Notes under the pieces: model-generated
Told to the model about the DNA's origin: nothing
The model's database searches: none
Seen by the model: only the letters and a program-made list of their open reading frames with translations
From: Mycolicibacterium boenickei
Lineage (GTDB): Bacteria > Actinomycetota > Actinomycetes > Mycobacteriales > Mycobacteriaceae
Direction of reading: 5' to 3'
DNA length: 64,000 bases
NCBI RefSeq assembly: GCF_010731295.1
Contig: NZ_AP022579.1
Coordinates: 5,766,001 to 5,830,000, forward strand
Shown: positions 8,784 through 17,650 of the stretch, piece by piece
Position numbering within the stretch: position 1 is the first letter of the stretch
Layout: each line of letters opens with the position of its first letter
Made by a program: the position numbers and the translations under genes

Positions 8784-9625
8784 CGCGGACGCGGGCCACC
8801 GGACAGCATGGTCTCGACACTGTCGGCGAATGCCGCGGTGGTGAAACACGTCGGTTCGGCGAACTCTTCGAGCGTGAGCGCATCGTTCCAGCTGGCGTCG
8901 GCCGCCGCGCGCAACAGAGGTTTGGCCATCGCGACGGCATGTGGCGGCAATGCCGCGACACGCGAGCACCAAACATCCGCGGTGGCAAGCAGCTTGTCGT
9001 GCGCGACGACCTCGTGCACCAATCCCAGCCGCTGCGCGGCTTCGGCGTCGATGTGCTCGCCCTTGAGGTAGTACGCGAGCGCGCCCTGATAGCCGAGTCG
9101 GCGGGTCAACGCCCAGCTGGTGCCGACCTCCGGGATCAAACCCAGACGGGCGAAGGCGGGCACGATGACGGCCTTCTCACTGGCGATGGTCACATCGCAG
9201 GTGAGCGCCCAGGCGAGCCCAACCCCGGCCGCGGGCCCGTTGAGGGCGGCGACGAAGATGGTGTCCGAACCCGCGATAAGCCGGGCGATACCGCCGAATT
9301 CCCGGCGGATCCAGCGCCATACGTCCGCGGTTCCCTCTCCCCGGTACCGGTTTTCGACGGCTGCGCGCATCATGCGCAAGTCGCCACCGGCGCTGAACCC
9401 TGGATCGGCGCCCGTCAACACCACGGCACGAATGTCGTCGTCGGCGGCGAGATCTTCCAGGGCGCGGCGCAATTGCCGGACCAGCGGTGCGGACAGCACG
9501 TTCAGCCGGTCGGGCTCGTCGAGTGTCACCACCGCGCGATCACCGCTGCGCTCGACGCGAATCCGCTGTGGCGCGTCCGGGGCGTCCCCGTCGGCCACCA
9601 TGCTGCGATACAAGGGCTTGTCCAT
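8780..9625 (-). CDS. Enoyl-CoA hydratase/isomerase family protein
   Basis: This 281-residue crotonase-fold protein has the oxyanion-hole motifs ([15 protein letters not shown] and the AGVGLAWAL turn) and the [16 protein letters not shown] segment that carries a catalytic-position Glu. It probably hydrates or isomerises an enoyl-CoA; substrate unknown. ATG at 9625 is chosen because AGGAGGT stands upstream and because this ATG overlaps the TGA of the tetR gene (ATGA). The two genes therefore form an operon, and the TetR probably responds to an acyl-CoA related to this step. Its stop overlaps the beta-lactamase stop, convergently. Confidence 0.88.
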   Translation of the reverse strand: MDKPLYRSMVADGDAPDAPQRIRVERSGDRAVVTLDEPDRLNVLSAPLVRQLRRALEDLAADDDIRAVVLTGADPGFSAGGDLRMMRAAVENRYRGEGTADVWRWIRREFGGIARLIAGSDTIFVAALNGPAAGVGLAWALTCDVTIASEKAVIVPAFARLGLIPEVGTSWALTRRLGYQGALAYYLKGEHIDAEAAQRLGLVHEVVAHDKLLATADVWCSRVAALPPHAVAMAKPLLRAAADASWNDALTLEEFAEPTCFTTAAFADSVETMLSGGPRPR

Positions 9626-10215
9626 CAGCTGACCTCCTCGATTGGTCTGGCCTGCAATGCTTTCCATGCCGCATCGGCGAACATCTCGACGGCCTCGCGG
9701 TCCATGTCCGGAACCTCGCCGGCGATCCAGTAGCGGGCATATTCCTGTGCCGGACCGAGCCACAGTGCGGCCGTGATCCCCGGCCGCATGGCCACCAGCG
9801 CCCCGTAGGTGTGGTGCGGGCGCCACCAATCCCGGACGGTCGTGAAGAAATTCCGGTTGGCTTCACGGAGTTCCTGGCTGTCCAGCCGATCACCCAGGAG
9901 CAGCATCGCCTCGCCGCGGTGGGCCGCCACCCAATCCAGATGATTGCGGACACCGCCGCGGATTCCCTCTTCAGCCGTGGCCTGTTCGCGCAGCATGGCC
10001 AGGAAACCCGCCTGATATTCGGCCATGACCTGTGCGTACACCGCGGCCGCCAACGCGGGCTTGTCGGGGAAGTGGTGGTAGAGCGATCCGACGCTCACCT
10101 CGGCTTCGCGCCGCACCTCATCCAGGGTCGGGACGATGGTCCCCTCGGCCGCGAACCGGCGACGCGCGACCGATATCAGTCGATCCCGCGCACCTGTTGC
10201 CCTGGAGGGTGGCAC
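9625..10215 (-). CDS. TetR-family regulator
   Basis: This 196-residue protein has an N-terminal TetR helix-turn-helix (GARDRLISVARRRFAAEGT ... VSVGSLYHHFPDKPAL) and a helical ligand domain. It is translationally coupled to the enoyl-CoA hydratase downstream, so it probably regulates that operon and itself in response to a lipid or acyl-CoA. The GTG start at 10215 has a TAGAGT -10 box 7 nt upstream, with the palindrome GAGAAATTCTC just behind it. The ligand is unknown. Confidence 0.88.
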   Translation of the reverse strand: MPPSRATGARDRLISVARRRFAAEGTIVPTLDEVRREAEVSVGSLYHHFPDKPALAAAVYAQVMAEYQAGFLAMLREQATAEEGIRGGVRNHLDWVAAHRGEAMLLLGDRLDSQELREANRNFFTTVRDWWRPHHTYGALVAMRPGITAALWLGPAQEYARYWIAGEVPDMDREAVEMFADAAWKALQARPIEEVS

Positions 10216-10222
10216 GAGGATT

Positions 10223-10228
10223 ACTCTA
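10223..10228 (-). promoter_or_regulatory. -10 box TAGAGT of the tetR-enoyl-CoA hydratase operon (leaderless)
   Basis: On the minus strand TAGAGT is followed by 7 nt and the GTG at 10215, which suggests transcription starting at the start codon. Confidence 0.5.
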
Positions 10229-10236
10229 TCAAAACC

Positions 10237-10247
10237 GAGAAATTCTC
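10237..10247. promoter_or_regulatory. Palindromic operator candidate GAGAAATTCTC
   Basis: This is a perfect 11-bp palindrome in the -10/-35 spacer region of the tetR promoter. Its position fits autorepression by the adjacent TetR protein. Assignment is inferred from position only. Confidence 0.4.
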
Positions 10248-10257
10248 TAGAGAGCCG

Positions 10258-11763
10258 TCATTCGGCCTGGTAGAGGATCCCTCGACCGATCGCTTCCCGT
10301 ATCTCCGGCAGCGCGGCCTGCGCCAGCGCATCGGAATCCACGCCATGATGGGCGGCGAGCAGCTGGATCAAGGTGCCCAGCGGCACCTCCCCTCGGCACC
10401 CGGCCAGCAATGCCCGCAGTACCTCGTCGACACCGATCACCGCGGCCGGGCCACCCGGACGGCGCACGGCGGCCCCGATCTCCTGCCACCCCTCGGGTCC
10501 GGGAAGTGACTGCTCTTCGAGGAACACCGGCGCGGTGGACAAGCGGGCCGCGAGCAGCGCATCGTCGGAGGTGTCGCGCAAGTAGGCCCGCCGGGCGAAG
10601 AACGCGTCCACTTCTGTTCCGGTGAGCGCCTCGTCGGCACCGGTGATCTCCTCGAAGATCTGCTCGGGCGCTTCCCCGGCCCGCGGCACCCGCAGCGAGA
10701 TCATGCCCATGCCGATGCCGGCGATGTCCTGCTCGGCGAACCAGTCGAGCCATTGCCCGCCCCGCTGCGCCTGCCGGTCGAGGTCCTCACCGGCGTCGGC
10801 CAGCCACAGCGATACGTAGCTGACCGGATCGGCGAGTTCGCGCTGCACCACCCAGGCGTGCAGGCCCGTGCCGGCCAGCCAACCGCGGACCCGCTCCTGC
10901 CACTCGCGGCCGTCACGCACGATCCAGTTCGCCATGATGTGCGCGGTTCCGCCCGGCAACAGGTGATCACCGATCTGTTCGATCAGGCTCTGACACAACG
11001 CATCTCCGGCCAGGCCGGAGTCCCGGTAGGTGTAGTCCCGGGCACCCGAGCCCACCACGAACGGCGGATTCGACACGATCAGGTCGAACCGCTCGCCGGC
11101 CACCGGCTCGAACAGGCTGCCGTGCCGCAGATCCCACGACATGCCGCCCAGCCGCGCCGTCATCGCCGCGAGTGCCAGCGCCCGCTCGTTGGTGTCGGTC
11201 GCGACGATCTCGTCGCAGTGCGCGTTCATGTGCAGTGCCTGGATACCGCATCCCGTCCCGAGGTCGAGCGCGCGACCGACGGGTTTACGCGTCACCGCAC
11301 GGGCGAGCGACACCGACGCCCCGCCGATGCCCAGCACATGGTCGTGACGCAACGGACCGCGCCGCACCGCGGCGTCCTGGTCGGACACGACGTAGAAATC
11401 CCGCTCCCCGTCGCTGTGCGGCCGGATGTCCAGGGCGGCCCGCACCTTGTCGCCGCGGAACTCGAGGACACCGTTGGCGGCCAACGTCTGCAGACTGCTC
11501 GACGGGAACGCCGCCGCGACCAGTTCCGGTGGCTCCTCGGTGCCCAGCAGCAGCAGCCGGACCAGTACCGCCAAGCGCTGACGGTCGGCCGGCGCGGCGT
11601 GGGTCACGCGCAGGACCGGCCACCACACCCCGCGGCTCAGCGCGGCGTCGGTGTCGGCGCCCAGGAGATCGGCCACCCCGTCGGTGGTGAATCCGGCCGA
11701 CCGCAGGTCGGCGCCGATCGCATCGACAAGACCAGCGTCGACGCCTCCCTCAGTCCCGCTCAA
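10258..11763 (-). CDS. Class I methyltransferase with NPPF motif (RsmC/PrmC-like core)
   Basis: This 501-residue protein has a central methyltransferase domain: motif I RALDLGTGCGIQALHMN, the acidic strand-2 residue in IVATDTNERAL, and the NPPF motif (LIVSNPPFVVGSG) that marks enzymes methylating amide or amino nitrogen such as PrmC, RsmC and adenine methylases. About 150 residues precede it and about 200 follow, of unassigned fold, so the target (RNA, protein or other) is unknown. Start: TTG at 11763, which overlaps the SRAP stop (TTGA); no better start exists in frame. It is downstream of, and coupled to, the SRAP gene. Confidence 0.75.
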   Translation of the reverse strand: MSGTEGGVDAGLVDAIGADLRSAGFTTDGVADLLGADTDAALSRGVWWPVLRVTHAAPADRQRLAVLVRLLLLGTEEPPELVAAAFPSSSLQTLAANGVLEFRGDKVRAALDIRPHSDGERDFYVVSDQDAAVRRGPLRHDHVLGIGGASVSLARAVTRKPVGRALDLGTGCGIQALHMNAHCDEIVATDTNERALALAAMTARLGGMSWDLRHGSLFEPVAGERFDLIVSNPPFVVGSGARDYTYRDSGLAGDALCQSLIEQIGDHLLPGGTAHIMANWIVRDGREWQERVRGWLAGTGLHAWVVQRELADPVSYVSLWLADAGEDLDRQAQRGGQWLDWFAEQDIAGIGMGMISLRVPRAGEAPEQIFEEITGADEALTGTEVDAFFARRAYLRDTSDDALLAARLSTAPVFLEEQSLPGPEGWQEIGAAVRRPGGPAAVIGVDEVLRALLAGCRGEVPLGTLIQLLAAHHGVDSDALAQAALPEIREAIGRGILYQAE

Positions 11764-12527
11764 AACAGCCCCATCTCTTCGGGTTCGGCCGGCTCGATGA
11801 GCTCTGGACCGTTGTTGCGGACGCTGTTGACCAGCCGGGACACCTCGCGGACGGCGATCCGGTCCAGGTCCCCGTGGCCCCGCAGCAGCCCCTCGTCGAT
11901 CGGGGCGTCGGGATCCATCCAGCGGTCCCAGTCCGGCGCGCTGATGGTCAGCGGCATCCTGTCGTGGATCTCGGCGAGCGGACCGGCGGCATCGGTGGTG
12001 ATGATCGTGCAACTGAGCAGTGGCGGCGCGTCCTTCGGTGCACCCTGCGGGCGCCACGTGGTCCACAGCCCCGCCATGAACAGCAGCTCGCCGTCGTCGG
12101 CATACATATAGAACGGCGTCTTGGCCTTCTTATCCACGTTCGGCTTCCACTCGTACCAGCCATCCATCGGGATCAGGCACCGCTTGTTCTTGGCGGAGTT
12201 GCGGAACGCCGGTGAGCTGGTCACCTTGTCGGCCCTGGCGTTGATCAACAACGGGCCCTTGGTGTCCGGACCGCCGTCCTGCGTGGTTTTCACCCACGGC
12301 GGGATAAGGCCCCAGCGCATCGAGCGGACCCGGCGGGTCGACTCGTCCTCGGGCTCGGTGTGCCGTTTGACCACGCTGCTGATGGTCGTGGTGGGAGCCA
12401 CGTTGTAGTTGGCTCCCGCGACGTCCTTGTCCCCTGAGCTCGCCGAGCTTGCCGTGCTCTCGTCGATGGCCTGGATTTTCTGCGCCAGTAGCGCCGGATC
12501 GGTGGTCACCGCAAAACGTCCACACAT
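11760..12527 (-). CDS. SRAP (HMCES/YedK) abasic-site DNA-protein crosslink protein
   Basis: This 255-residue protein is a SOS response-associated peptidase family member, equivalent to Rv3226c. It begins MCGRF: after Met removal, Cys2 forms a thiazolidine crosslink with abasic sites in single-stranded DNA and shields them. Other conserved active-site elements are visible: the Asn in GANYNVAPTT, the Glu in DGWYEWK and the His in EIHDRMPLTI. ATG at 12527 is required because Cys must be residue 2. It is divergent from aroA and co-directional with the NPPF methyltransferase, whose TTG overlaps its stop. Confidence 0.93.
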   Translation of the reverse strand: MCGRFAVTTDPALLAQKIQAIDESTASSASSGDKDVAGANYNVAPTTTISSVVKRHTEPEDESTRRVRSMRWGLIPPWVKTTQDGGPDTKGPLLINARADKVTSSPAFRNSAKNKRCLIPMDGWYEWKPNVDKKAKTPFYMYADDGELLFMAGLWTTWRPQGAPKDAPPLLSCTIITTDAAGPLAEIHDRMPLTISAPDWDRWMDPDAPIDEGLLRGHGDLDRIAVREVSRLVNSVRNNGPELIEPAEPEEMGLF

Positions 12528-12593
12528 AGTGCCCATGGTTGCAGAGTCGGCGGACAAGGCAGGATGTAGTGCGTGAGCGCACGTGAGGAGCAG

Positions 12594-13907
12594 ATGACGA
12601 ACTGGCCGGCACCGCAAGCGGCCACCCCGGTCGACGCCACGGTGGCGGTGCCGGGTTCGAAGTCGCTGACCAACCGCGCGCTCGTGCTGGCTGCGTTGGC
12701 CACCGCGCAGGGACCCTCGACGGTCCGTGGGGCGTTGCGCAGCCGCGACACCGATCTGATGATCGACGCCATCCGCACCCTGGGCGTCGCCGTGCAGGCC
12801 GCCGAGGGCGACGACACCGAGCTGACGGTCAGTGGCGCCATCGCGCCGGCGGTCGACGCCCGGGTCGACTGTGGACTGGCCGGAACGGTGCTGCGCTTCG
12901 TGCCGCCGGTCGCGGCGCTGAGCACCACAGCAGTGACGTTCGACGGGGATGAGCAGGCTCGGGCCCGGCCCATCGCCCCGCTGCTCGACGCGCTGCGCGG
13001 CTTGGGCGTGGACGTCGACGGTGACGGTTTGCCGTTCGCGGTGCGCGGTCGCGGGACCGTGGCCGGCGGCACCGTCGAGATCGACGCGTCGGGGTCCTCG
13101 CAGTTCGTCTCCGGGCTCTTGCTGTCCGGCGCGACGTTCACCGACGGGCTCACCATCGTGCACACCGGAACCTCGGTGCCCTCGGCTCCCCATGTGGCGA
13201 TGACGGTGGCGATGCTGCGCGACGCCGGCGTCCAGGTCGACGACTCGGCCCCGAATCGCTGGCGGGTCTCCCCCGGACCGGTCGCCGCCCGCGACTGGAG
13301 CATCGAGCCGGACCTCTCCAACTCGACGCCGTTCCTGGCCGCGGCGATCGTCACCGGCGGAACCGTGCGCATCGCCGGCTGGCCGTCGGTGAGCATCCAG
13401 CCGGCCGACACCATCCTTGACCTGCTTGCCAAGGTGAATGCGACTGTCCACCAGCGTGATTCATACCTGGAAGTCAGCGGCGCCGAAGGCTACGACGGGT
13501 TTGACGCCGACCTGCACGACGTGGGCGAGCTGGCCCCCACGGTCGCCGCACTGGCCGCACTCGCCACCGAAGGCGCGACATCGCGGCTGCGGGGCATCGC
13601 GCATCTGCGCGGACACGAAACCGACCGGCTGGCGGCCCTGACCACCGAAATCAACGGGCTCGGCGGCGAATGCGCCGAAACCGAGGACGGTCTGCTCATC
13701 ACGGCGCGGCCGTTGCACGGCGGGACCTGGCGCTCGTATGCCGACCATCGCATGGCCACCGCCGGCGCGATCATCGGCCTGCGGGTGCCCGGTGTCCAGG
13801 TGGAGAACATCGAGACGACGGCCAAGACCCTGCCCGATTTCCCGCTGATGTGGGTGCAGATGCTGGCGGGCGACGCGCCGACTGGCCCGCATACCAAGGG
13901 GAAGTAA
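12594..13907 (+). CDS. aroA: 3-phosphoshikimate 1-carboxyvinyltransferase (EPSP synthase)
   Basis: This 437-residue enzyme condenses shikimate-3-phosphate with PEP in the sixth step of the shikimate pathway. Signatures include [38 protein letters not shown] and [12 protein letters not shown], with the C-terminal [16 protein letters not shown]. It corresponds to Rv3227. ATG at 12594 is preferred over the upstream GTG at 12573 because GAGGAGCAG stands directly before it and MTNWPAP matches the start of homologues. rsgA follows after 6 nt. Confidence 0.96.
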   Translation: MTNWPAPQAATPVDATVAVPGSKSLTNRALVLAALATAQGPSTVRGALRSRDTDLMIDAIRTLGVAVQAAEGDDTELTVSGAIAPAVDARVDCGLAGTVLRFVPPVAALSTTAVTFDGDEQARARPIAPLLDALRGLGVDVDGDGLPFAVRGRGTVAGGTVEIDASGSSQFVSGLLLSGATFTDGLTIVHTGTSVPSAPHVAMTVAMLRDAGVQVDDSAPNRWRVSPGPVAARDWSIEPDLSNSTPFLAAAIVTGGTVRIAGWPSVSIQPADTILDLLAKVNATVHQRDSYLEVSGAEGYDGFDADLHDVGELAPTVAALAALATEGATSRLRGIAHLRGHETDRLAALTTEINGLGGECAETEDGLLITARPLHGGTWRSYADHRMATAGAIIGLRVPGVQVENIETTAKTLPDFPLMWVQMLAGDAPTGPHTKGK

Positions 13908-13913
13908 ACCACC

Positions 13914-14894
13914 TTGGGAGCGCGGGATTACGACGAGTCCGACGTCCGGATCAGGCCGGGTAAAGGCTCACGTCCGCGCACCAAGATCCGCCCCGACCAC
14001 GCCGACGCCCAGTCGGCGATGGTGGTGACCGTCGACCGCGGCCGCTGGGGCTGCGCTCTGGACCGCGATCCGCTTCACCGGGTGGTCGCGATGCGGGCCC
14101 GCGAACTGGGCCGCACCCCGATCGTGGTCGGTGACGACGTCGATATCGTCGGCGACCTGTCCGGCCGGCCCGACACCCTGGCCCGTATCGTGCGTCGCGG
14201 CGAACGGCGAACAGTGTTGCGCCGCACCGCCGATGATGATGATCCGACCGAACGCGTCGTGGTCGCCAACGCCGACCAATTGCTGATCGTGGTGGCACTG
14301 GCCGATCCGCCGCCGCGCACCGGGTTCGTCGAACGCACCCTGATCGCCGCGTACGCCGGCGGCCTGAAACCGATTCTGTGCCTGACGAAATCCGACCTGG
14401 CCGCCCCAGAACCGTTCGCCGCGCAGTTCGCGGATCTGGACCTGACCATCGTCACCGCCGGCCGCGAGGATCCGCTCGACGTGGTCTCCCCCATGCTGGC
14501 AGGCAAGGTCACGGTGTTTCTCGGGCATTCCGGGGTCGGTAAGTCGACTCTGGTGAACCGCCTTGTCCCAGAGGCGGATCGGGCCACCGGTGAGGTATCC
14601 GGGGTGGGCAAGGGCAAGCACACCTCGACCCAGTCGGTGGCGTTGCCCCTGGACGGCACCGGTTGGGTGATCGACACCCCGGGCATCCGCTCGTTCGGTC
14701 TGGCCCATATTCAGCCAGACGACGTGATCATGGCGTTCTCGGATCTGGCGCAGACCATCGACGACTGCCCGCGCGGGTGCGGCCACATGGGTCCACCCGC
14801 CGATCCGGAATGCGCCCTGGACACGTTGTCCGGTCCGGCGGCCGGCCGGGTGGCCGCGGCTCGGCGCCTGCTGGCGGTGCTCAAGGAAGCCTGA
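13914..14894 (+). CDS. rsgA: Ribosome small-subunit GTPase RsgA (YjeQ)
   Basis: This 326-residue protein is a circularly permuted GTPase that helps late 30S maturation. It has an N-terminal OB-fold region, then GTPase motifs in permuted order: G4 LTKSD, G1 GHSGVGKSTLVNRL and G3 DTPGIRSFGL, and a C-terminal zinc region CPRGCGHMGPPADPEC. It corresponds to Rv3228. The TTG at 13914 is used; AAGGGGAAG upstream can serve as ribosome binding site. It lies 6 nt after aroA, so the two form an operon. Confidence 0.93.
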   Translation: MGARDYDESDVRIRPGKGSRPRTKIRPDHADAQSAMVVTVDRGRWGCALDRDPLHRVVAMRARELGRTPIVVGDDVDIVGDLSGRPDTLARIVRRGERRTVLRRTADDDDPTERVVVANADQLLIVVALADPPPRTGFVERTLIAAYAGGLKPILCLTKSDLAAPEPFAAQFADLDLTIVTAGREDPLDVVSPMLAGKVTVFLGHSGVGKSTLVNRLVPEADRATGEVSGVGKGKHTSTQSVALPLDGTGWVIDTPGIRSFGLAHIQPDDVIMAFSDLAQTIDDCPRGCGHMGPPADPECALDTLSGPAAGRVAAARRLLAVLKEA

Positions 14895-14950
14895 CCGCTT
14901 CCCGTGTACCGCTGGGCGGCACATCGCGTCGGACGACCACCGCGCCGCAC

Positions 14951-14956
14951 TATGGT
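14951..14956 (+). promoter_or_regulatory. -10 box TATGGT of a leaderless promoter
   Basis: TATGGT (TANNNT) is followed by 7 nt and GTG at 14964. This decides the SDR start: the ATG at 14952 lies inside the -10 box itself. Confidence 0.45.
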
Positions 14957-14963
14957 CGCTGCT

Positions 14964-15770
14964 GTGGCTACTTATGTTCTGACCGGCAGCGCCTCCGGGC
15001 TTGGCGCTGCGACCAAGAAACGGCTGGAGTCCGACGGACATCGGGTGATCGGCGTCGACCTGCGCGATGCCGATGTGAATGTGGACCTGAGCACGCCGGA
15101 CGGGCGATCGGAGGCGATCGCGAAGGTCACCGAGTTGGCCGACGGCGGGATCGACGGTTTCGTCCCCTTCGCCGGGCTGGCCGCCGCGACCGGCCGGCCC
15201 GCGCACCTGCTCATCGCCGTCAACTACTTCGCCGCGGTCGAGCTGCTCGAGGGCCTGCGCCCACTACTGGCCAACCGGGAGAACGCGTCGGTGGTGCTGA
15301 TCAGCTCGAATTCGACCACCAGCCAGCCCAATTGGCCGGTCGAGCTGGCGGACGCCTGCCTGGCCGGTGACGAGACGGGTGCCAACACGATCGCCTCCAC
15401 CTACGGCGATTTCGCGGCGCTGCAGGCCTATCCGGCCACCAAGGCCGCCCTGGCGTATTACGCGCGCACCAAGTCCGCCGAGTACATCGCCGACGGCATC
15501 CGGCTCAACGCGATCGCACCGGGGCTCATCGACACTCCGATGACCCAGGAGGGACGCAAGGACCCGCTGACCGGTGCGGGGATGGAGCAGTTCCTCAACA
15601 CGATCCCCGCCGGGCGGGGCGGCCGTCCCGAAGAGGTGGCCGCGCTGGTCGCGTTCCTGCTCGGCCCCGAGGCGAGCTACTTCGTCGGGTCGGTCATCTT
15701 CGTCGACGGCGGCATCGACGCCGCGCTTCGAGGCAAGGACTGGCCCAAGGTCTGGGAACTGAACATGTGA
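14964..15770 (+). CDS. SDR-family oxidoreductase (3-alpha-hydroxysteroid dehydrogenase-like)
   Basis: This 268-residue classical SDR has the cofactor motif TGSASGLGAATKKRL directly at the N-terminus, the active-site Ser in ISSNS, and YPATK as the YxxxK pair. The shortened region after the first strand (VIGVDLRDADVNVDLST) resembles the 3-alpha-hydroxysteroid dehydrogenase/carbonyl reductase subgroup. The C-terminal LGPEASYFVGSVIFVDGG is typical of SDRs. GTG at 14964 is chosen on leaderless grounds; the alternative ATG at 14952 adds four residues. The substrate is unknown, possibly a steroid. Confidence 0.85.
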   Translation: MATYVLTGSASGLGAATKKRLESDGHRVIGVDLRDADVNVDLSTPDGRSEAIAKVTELADGGIDGFVPFAGLAAATGRPAHLLIAVNYFAAVELLEGLRPLLANRENASVVLISSNSTTSQPNWPVELADACLAGDETGANTIASTYGDFAALQAYPATKAALAYYARTKSAEYIADGIRLNAIAPGLIDTPMTQEGRKDPLTGAGMEQFLNTIPAGRGGRPEEVAALVAFLLGPEASYFVGSVIFVDGGIDAALRGKDWPKVWELNM

Positions 15771-15780
15771 CGCCGGCGCG

Positions 15781-16203
15781 TCAGTGCTTGCCCTTGGCCT
15801 GATCCGCCTCGGCCTGCTGTTGCTCTTCTTCTGCCTGTTGCTTGGCCGCCGCGATGGCGGCGCGGCCCTCAGGGCTGGCCGCCGAATTGCCCGGCGTCTT
15901 GGCCGTGGCCACGCCGGCGTTGCAGTTGAGGTTGAGCAGCACGGTGTCGGTGACCGGGGCGAAATCGTCACCCTTGTGCCAGTGGGCGGTCTCGGAGTGC
16001 GTCACGACGCAGTCGTCATCGGACAGCGCATCGCCGTCGCGGGTGGCGACGACACCCTTCATGCCGGCATCGGCCAGTGCCGATTGCGCATCGGAGTACT
16101 TCTGGCCGGCGTAGTCGTCGGCCGCGGCGACTCCGGTGGCCAGCGCACCGATCGGCACGACAGAGGCACCGAGCACCATGGCGGCCGCGAGCATCTTGTT
16201 CAC
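15781..16203 (-). CDS. Small secreted protein with a PASTA-like domain
   Basis: This protein of about 140 residues has a signal peptide (MNKMLAAAMVLGASVV ... GVAAA) and a mature domain beginning DDYAGQKYSDAQSALADAG, the pattern of PASTA modules (G-x-x-Y-x-x-A-x-x-x-L-x-x-A-G), followed by a C-terminal Gln/Glu/Ala-rich helical tail. Two cysteines in the domain may pair. PASTA domains bind peptidoglycan stems, so a wall-associated role is inferred. GTG at 16203 has TACCCT 7 nt upstream (leaderless); ATG at 16194 is possible. It is downstream of the desaturase but separated by a strong terminator. Confidence 0.7.
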   Translation of the reverse strand: MNKMLAAAMVLGASVVPIGALATGVAAADDYAGQKYSDAQSALADAGMKGVVATRDGDALSDDDCVVTHSETAHWHKGDDFAPVTDTVLLNLNCNAGVATAKTPGNSAASPEGRAAIAAAKQQAEEEQQQAEADQAKGKH

Positions 16204-16210
16204 GGGCGTC

Positions 16211-16216
16211 AGGGTA
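16211..16216 (-). promoter_or_regulatory. -10 box TACCCT of a leaderless promoter
   Basis: On the minus strand TACCCT (TANNNT) is followed by 7 nt and the GTG at 16203 of the PASTA-like gene. Confidence 0.4.
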
Positions 16217-16283
16217 TGAGCGACGACTGCAAGGACCCTGGGAGTACGTCGGGCAATTGCTTGGAATCCGTGCCCCCGATGTG

Positions 16284-16330
16284 AAGAAGGTGCCGAGAAT
16301 TCAGCCAGCGAATTCTCGGCACCTTCTTTC
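16284..16330 (-). terminator. Strong intrinsic terminator after the desaturase gene
   Basis: This is a perfect 17-bp stem (16286-16302 with 16310-16326) around a 7-nt loop, extendable by one or two pairs. It lies just after the desaturase stop (16344) in the direction of its transcription and isolates the operon from the PASTA-like gene. U-rich bases on both sides are short. Confidence 0.85.
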
Positions 16331-16343
16331 ACGTTCGACCGGG

Positions 16344-17582
16344 TCAGCGGCGGCGCCAGCCTCGCACCGTCTCGATGGCCGACTTCAGGCCGCGACGTCG
16401 CCCGGTGTCGGGATCGGTGACGCCGTAGCCTTCGAGCTCCGTGAACATCCGCTCGCTGCGGGTTTCCGGGGCGTTGTCGGCCGTGTCCTTCAGGAACCGG
16501 TCCGGCAGCGACAGCTTGGCGATGGTGCGCCAGGTCTTGCCGTACTGCACCAGGAACGATCCCGTGGTGTAGGGCAGGTCGTACTTGTCGCACAGTGCCC
16601 GCACCCGGATCGAGATCTCGTAGAGCCGGTTGCTCGGCAGATCCGGATACAGGTGGTGCTCGATCTGGTGGCACAGGTTGCCGCTCATGAACCGCAGCAC
16701 CGGGCCGTTCTCGAAGTTGGCGCTGCCGAGCATCTGACGCAGGTACCACTGGCCGCGGCTCTCACCGACCATGTCGGTCTTGGTGAATTTCTCTGCGCCA
16801 TCAGGGAAATGGCCGCAGAAGATCACCGCGTTGGCCCACACGTTGCGGATGACGTTGGCCACCGCGTTGGCCTTCAAGGTGGACTTGAAGGTCGCGCCGG
16901 GCGACAGCGACGTGAGCGCAGGCCAGACGACGTAGTCCTTGGCCAGCTGATGCCCGGCCTTGACGCCGAACTCGCGAACCCGGACCAGCGTCGCGTTGCG
17001 GTTGTCGCGGCCCTTGAAGATCTTGCCGAGCTCCAGGTGCTGCAGCCCCACGCCCCACTCGAAACCGATCGCGAGAAGGGTGTTGAACAGCAGGTTGCCG
17101 TAGAGGTTGAACGGCTTCCACTTGGCATCCCGGGTGACGCGGATGACGCCGTAGCCCACGTCGTCGTCCATACCGAGGATGTTCGTGTACTTGTGATGCA
17201 TGAAGTTGTGGGTGAACCGCCAATGCTTGGACGCCCCGCTCATGTCCCACTCCCACGACGAGGAGTGAATCTCGGGATCGTTCATCCAGTCCCACTGGCC
17301 GTGCATGACGTTGTGGCCGATCTCCATGTTCTCGATGATCTTGGCCACGCCCAGCGTGATGGTGCCCGCCCACCATGCGGAACGCTTCGAGCTCGCCGCG
17401 AGCATGACGCGGCCGGCGACGTCGAGAGCACGCTGCGCCGCGATGGTGCGGCGGATGTAGCGCGCGTCGCGCTCACCGCGGGAGTCTTCGATGTCTTGCC
17501 GGATCGCGTCGAGTTCGATGCCCAGGTTCTCGATGTCGGCATCGGTGAGATGCGCGAATGCGGGAACGTCGGTGATTGCCAT
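16344..17582 (-). CDS. desA3: Membrane acyl-CoA/fatty acid desaturase (DesA3-type)
   Basis: This 412-residue integral membrane diiron desaturase has the histidine boxes HNVMHGQWDW, HNFMHHKYTN and HQIEHHLYPDLP. It matches Rv3229c (DesA3), the stearoyl-CoA delta-9 desaturase that makes oleoyl-CoA for membrane phospholipids. It needs electrons from the flavin/2Fe-2S reductase encoded just upstream. GAGAGGAGG precedes the ATG at 17582. Two overlapping copies of a CCTACGGTA-type operator occupy the 68-bp gap before the gene, so it has its own regulated promoter besides possible read-through from the reductase gene. Confidence 0.92.
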   Translation of the reverse strand: MAITDVPAFAHLTDADIENLGIELDAIRQDIEDSRGERDARYIRRTIAAQRALDVAGRVMLAASSKRSAWWAGTITLGVAKIIENMEIGHNVMHGQWDWMNDPEIHSSSWEWDMSGASKHWRFTHNFMHHKYTNILGMDDDVGYGVIRVTRDAKWKPFNLYGNLLFNTLLAIGFEWGVGLQHLELGKIFKGRDNRNATLVRVREFGVKAGHQLAKDYVVWPALTSLSPGATFKSTLKANAVANVIRNVWANAVIFCGHFPDGAEKFTKTDMVGESRGQWYLRQMLGSANFENGPVLRFMSGNLCHQIEHHLYPDLPSNRLYEISIRVRALCDKYDLPYTTGSFLVQYGKTWRTIAKLSLPDRFLKDTADNAPETRSERMFTELEGYGVTDPDTGRRRGLKSAIETVRGWRRR

Positions 17583-17600
17583 CGTCAGCCTCCTCTCAAT

Positions 17601-17635
17601 TACCTACGGTAGCGTAACCTACGATGCCGTAGGTT
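17601..17635. promoter_or_regulatory. Overlapping CCTACGG-type operators before desA3
   Basis: 17616-17635 is an inverted repeat with arms AACCTACG and CGTAGGTT around 4 nt. 17601-17616 (TACCTACGGTAGCGTA) is a second, overlapping copy of the same site. Both match the perfect palindrome at 18789-18808 before the reductase gene. A shared repressor, likely TetR-type, is inferred. Confidence 0.65.
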
Positions 17636-17650
17636 ACTAGCCAGTAAAGC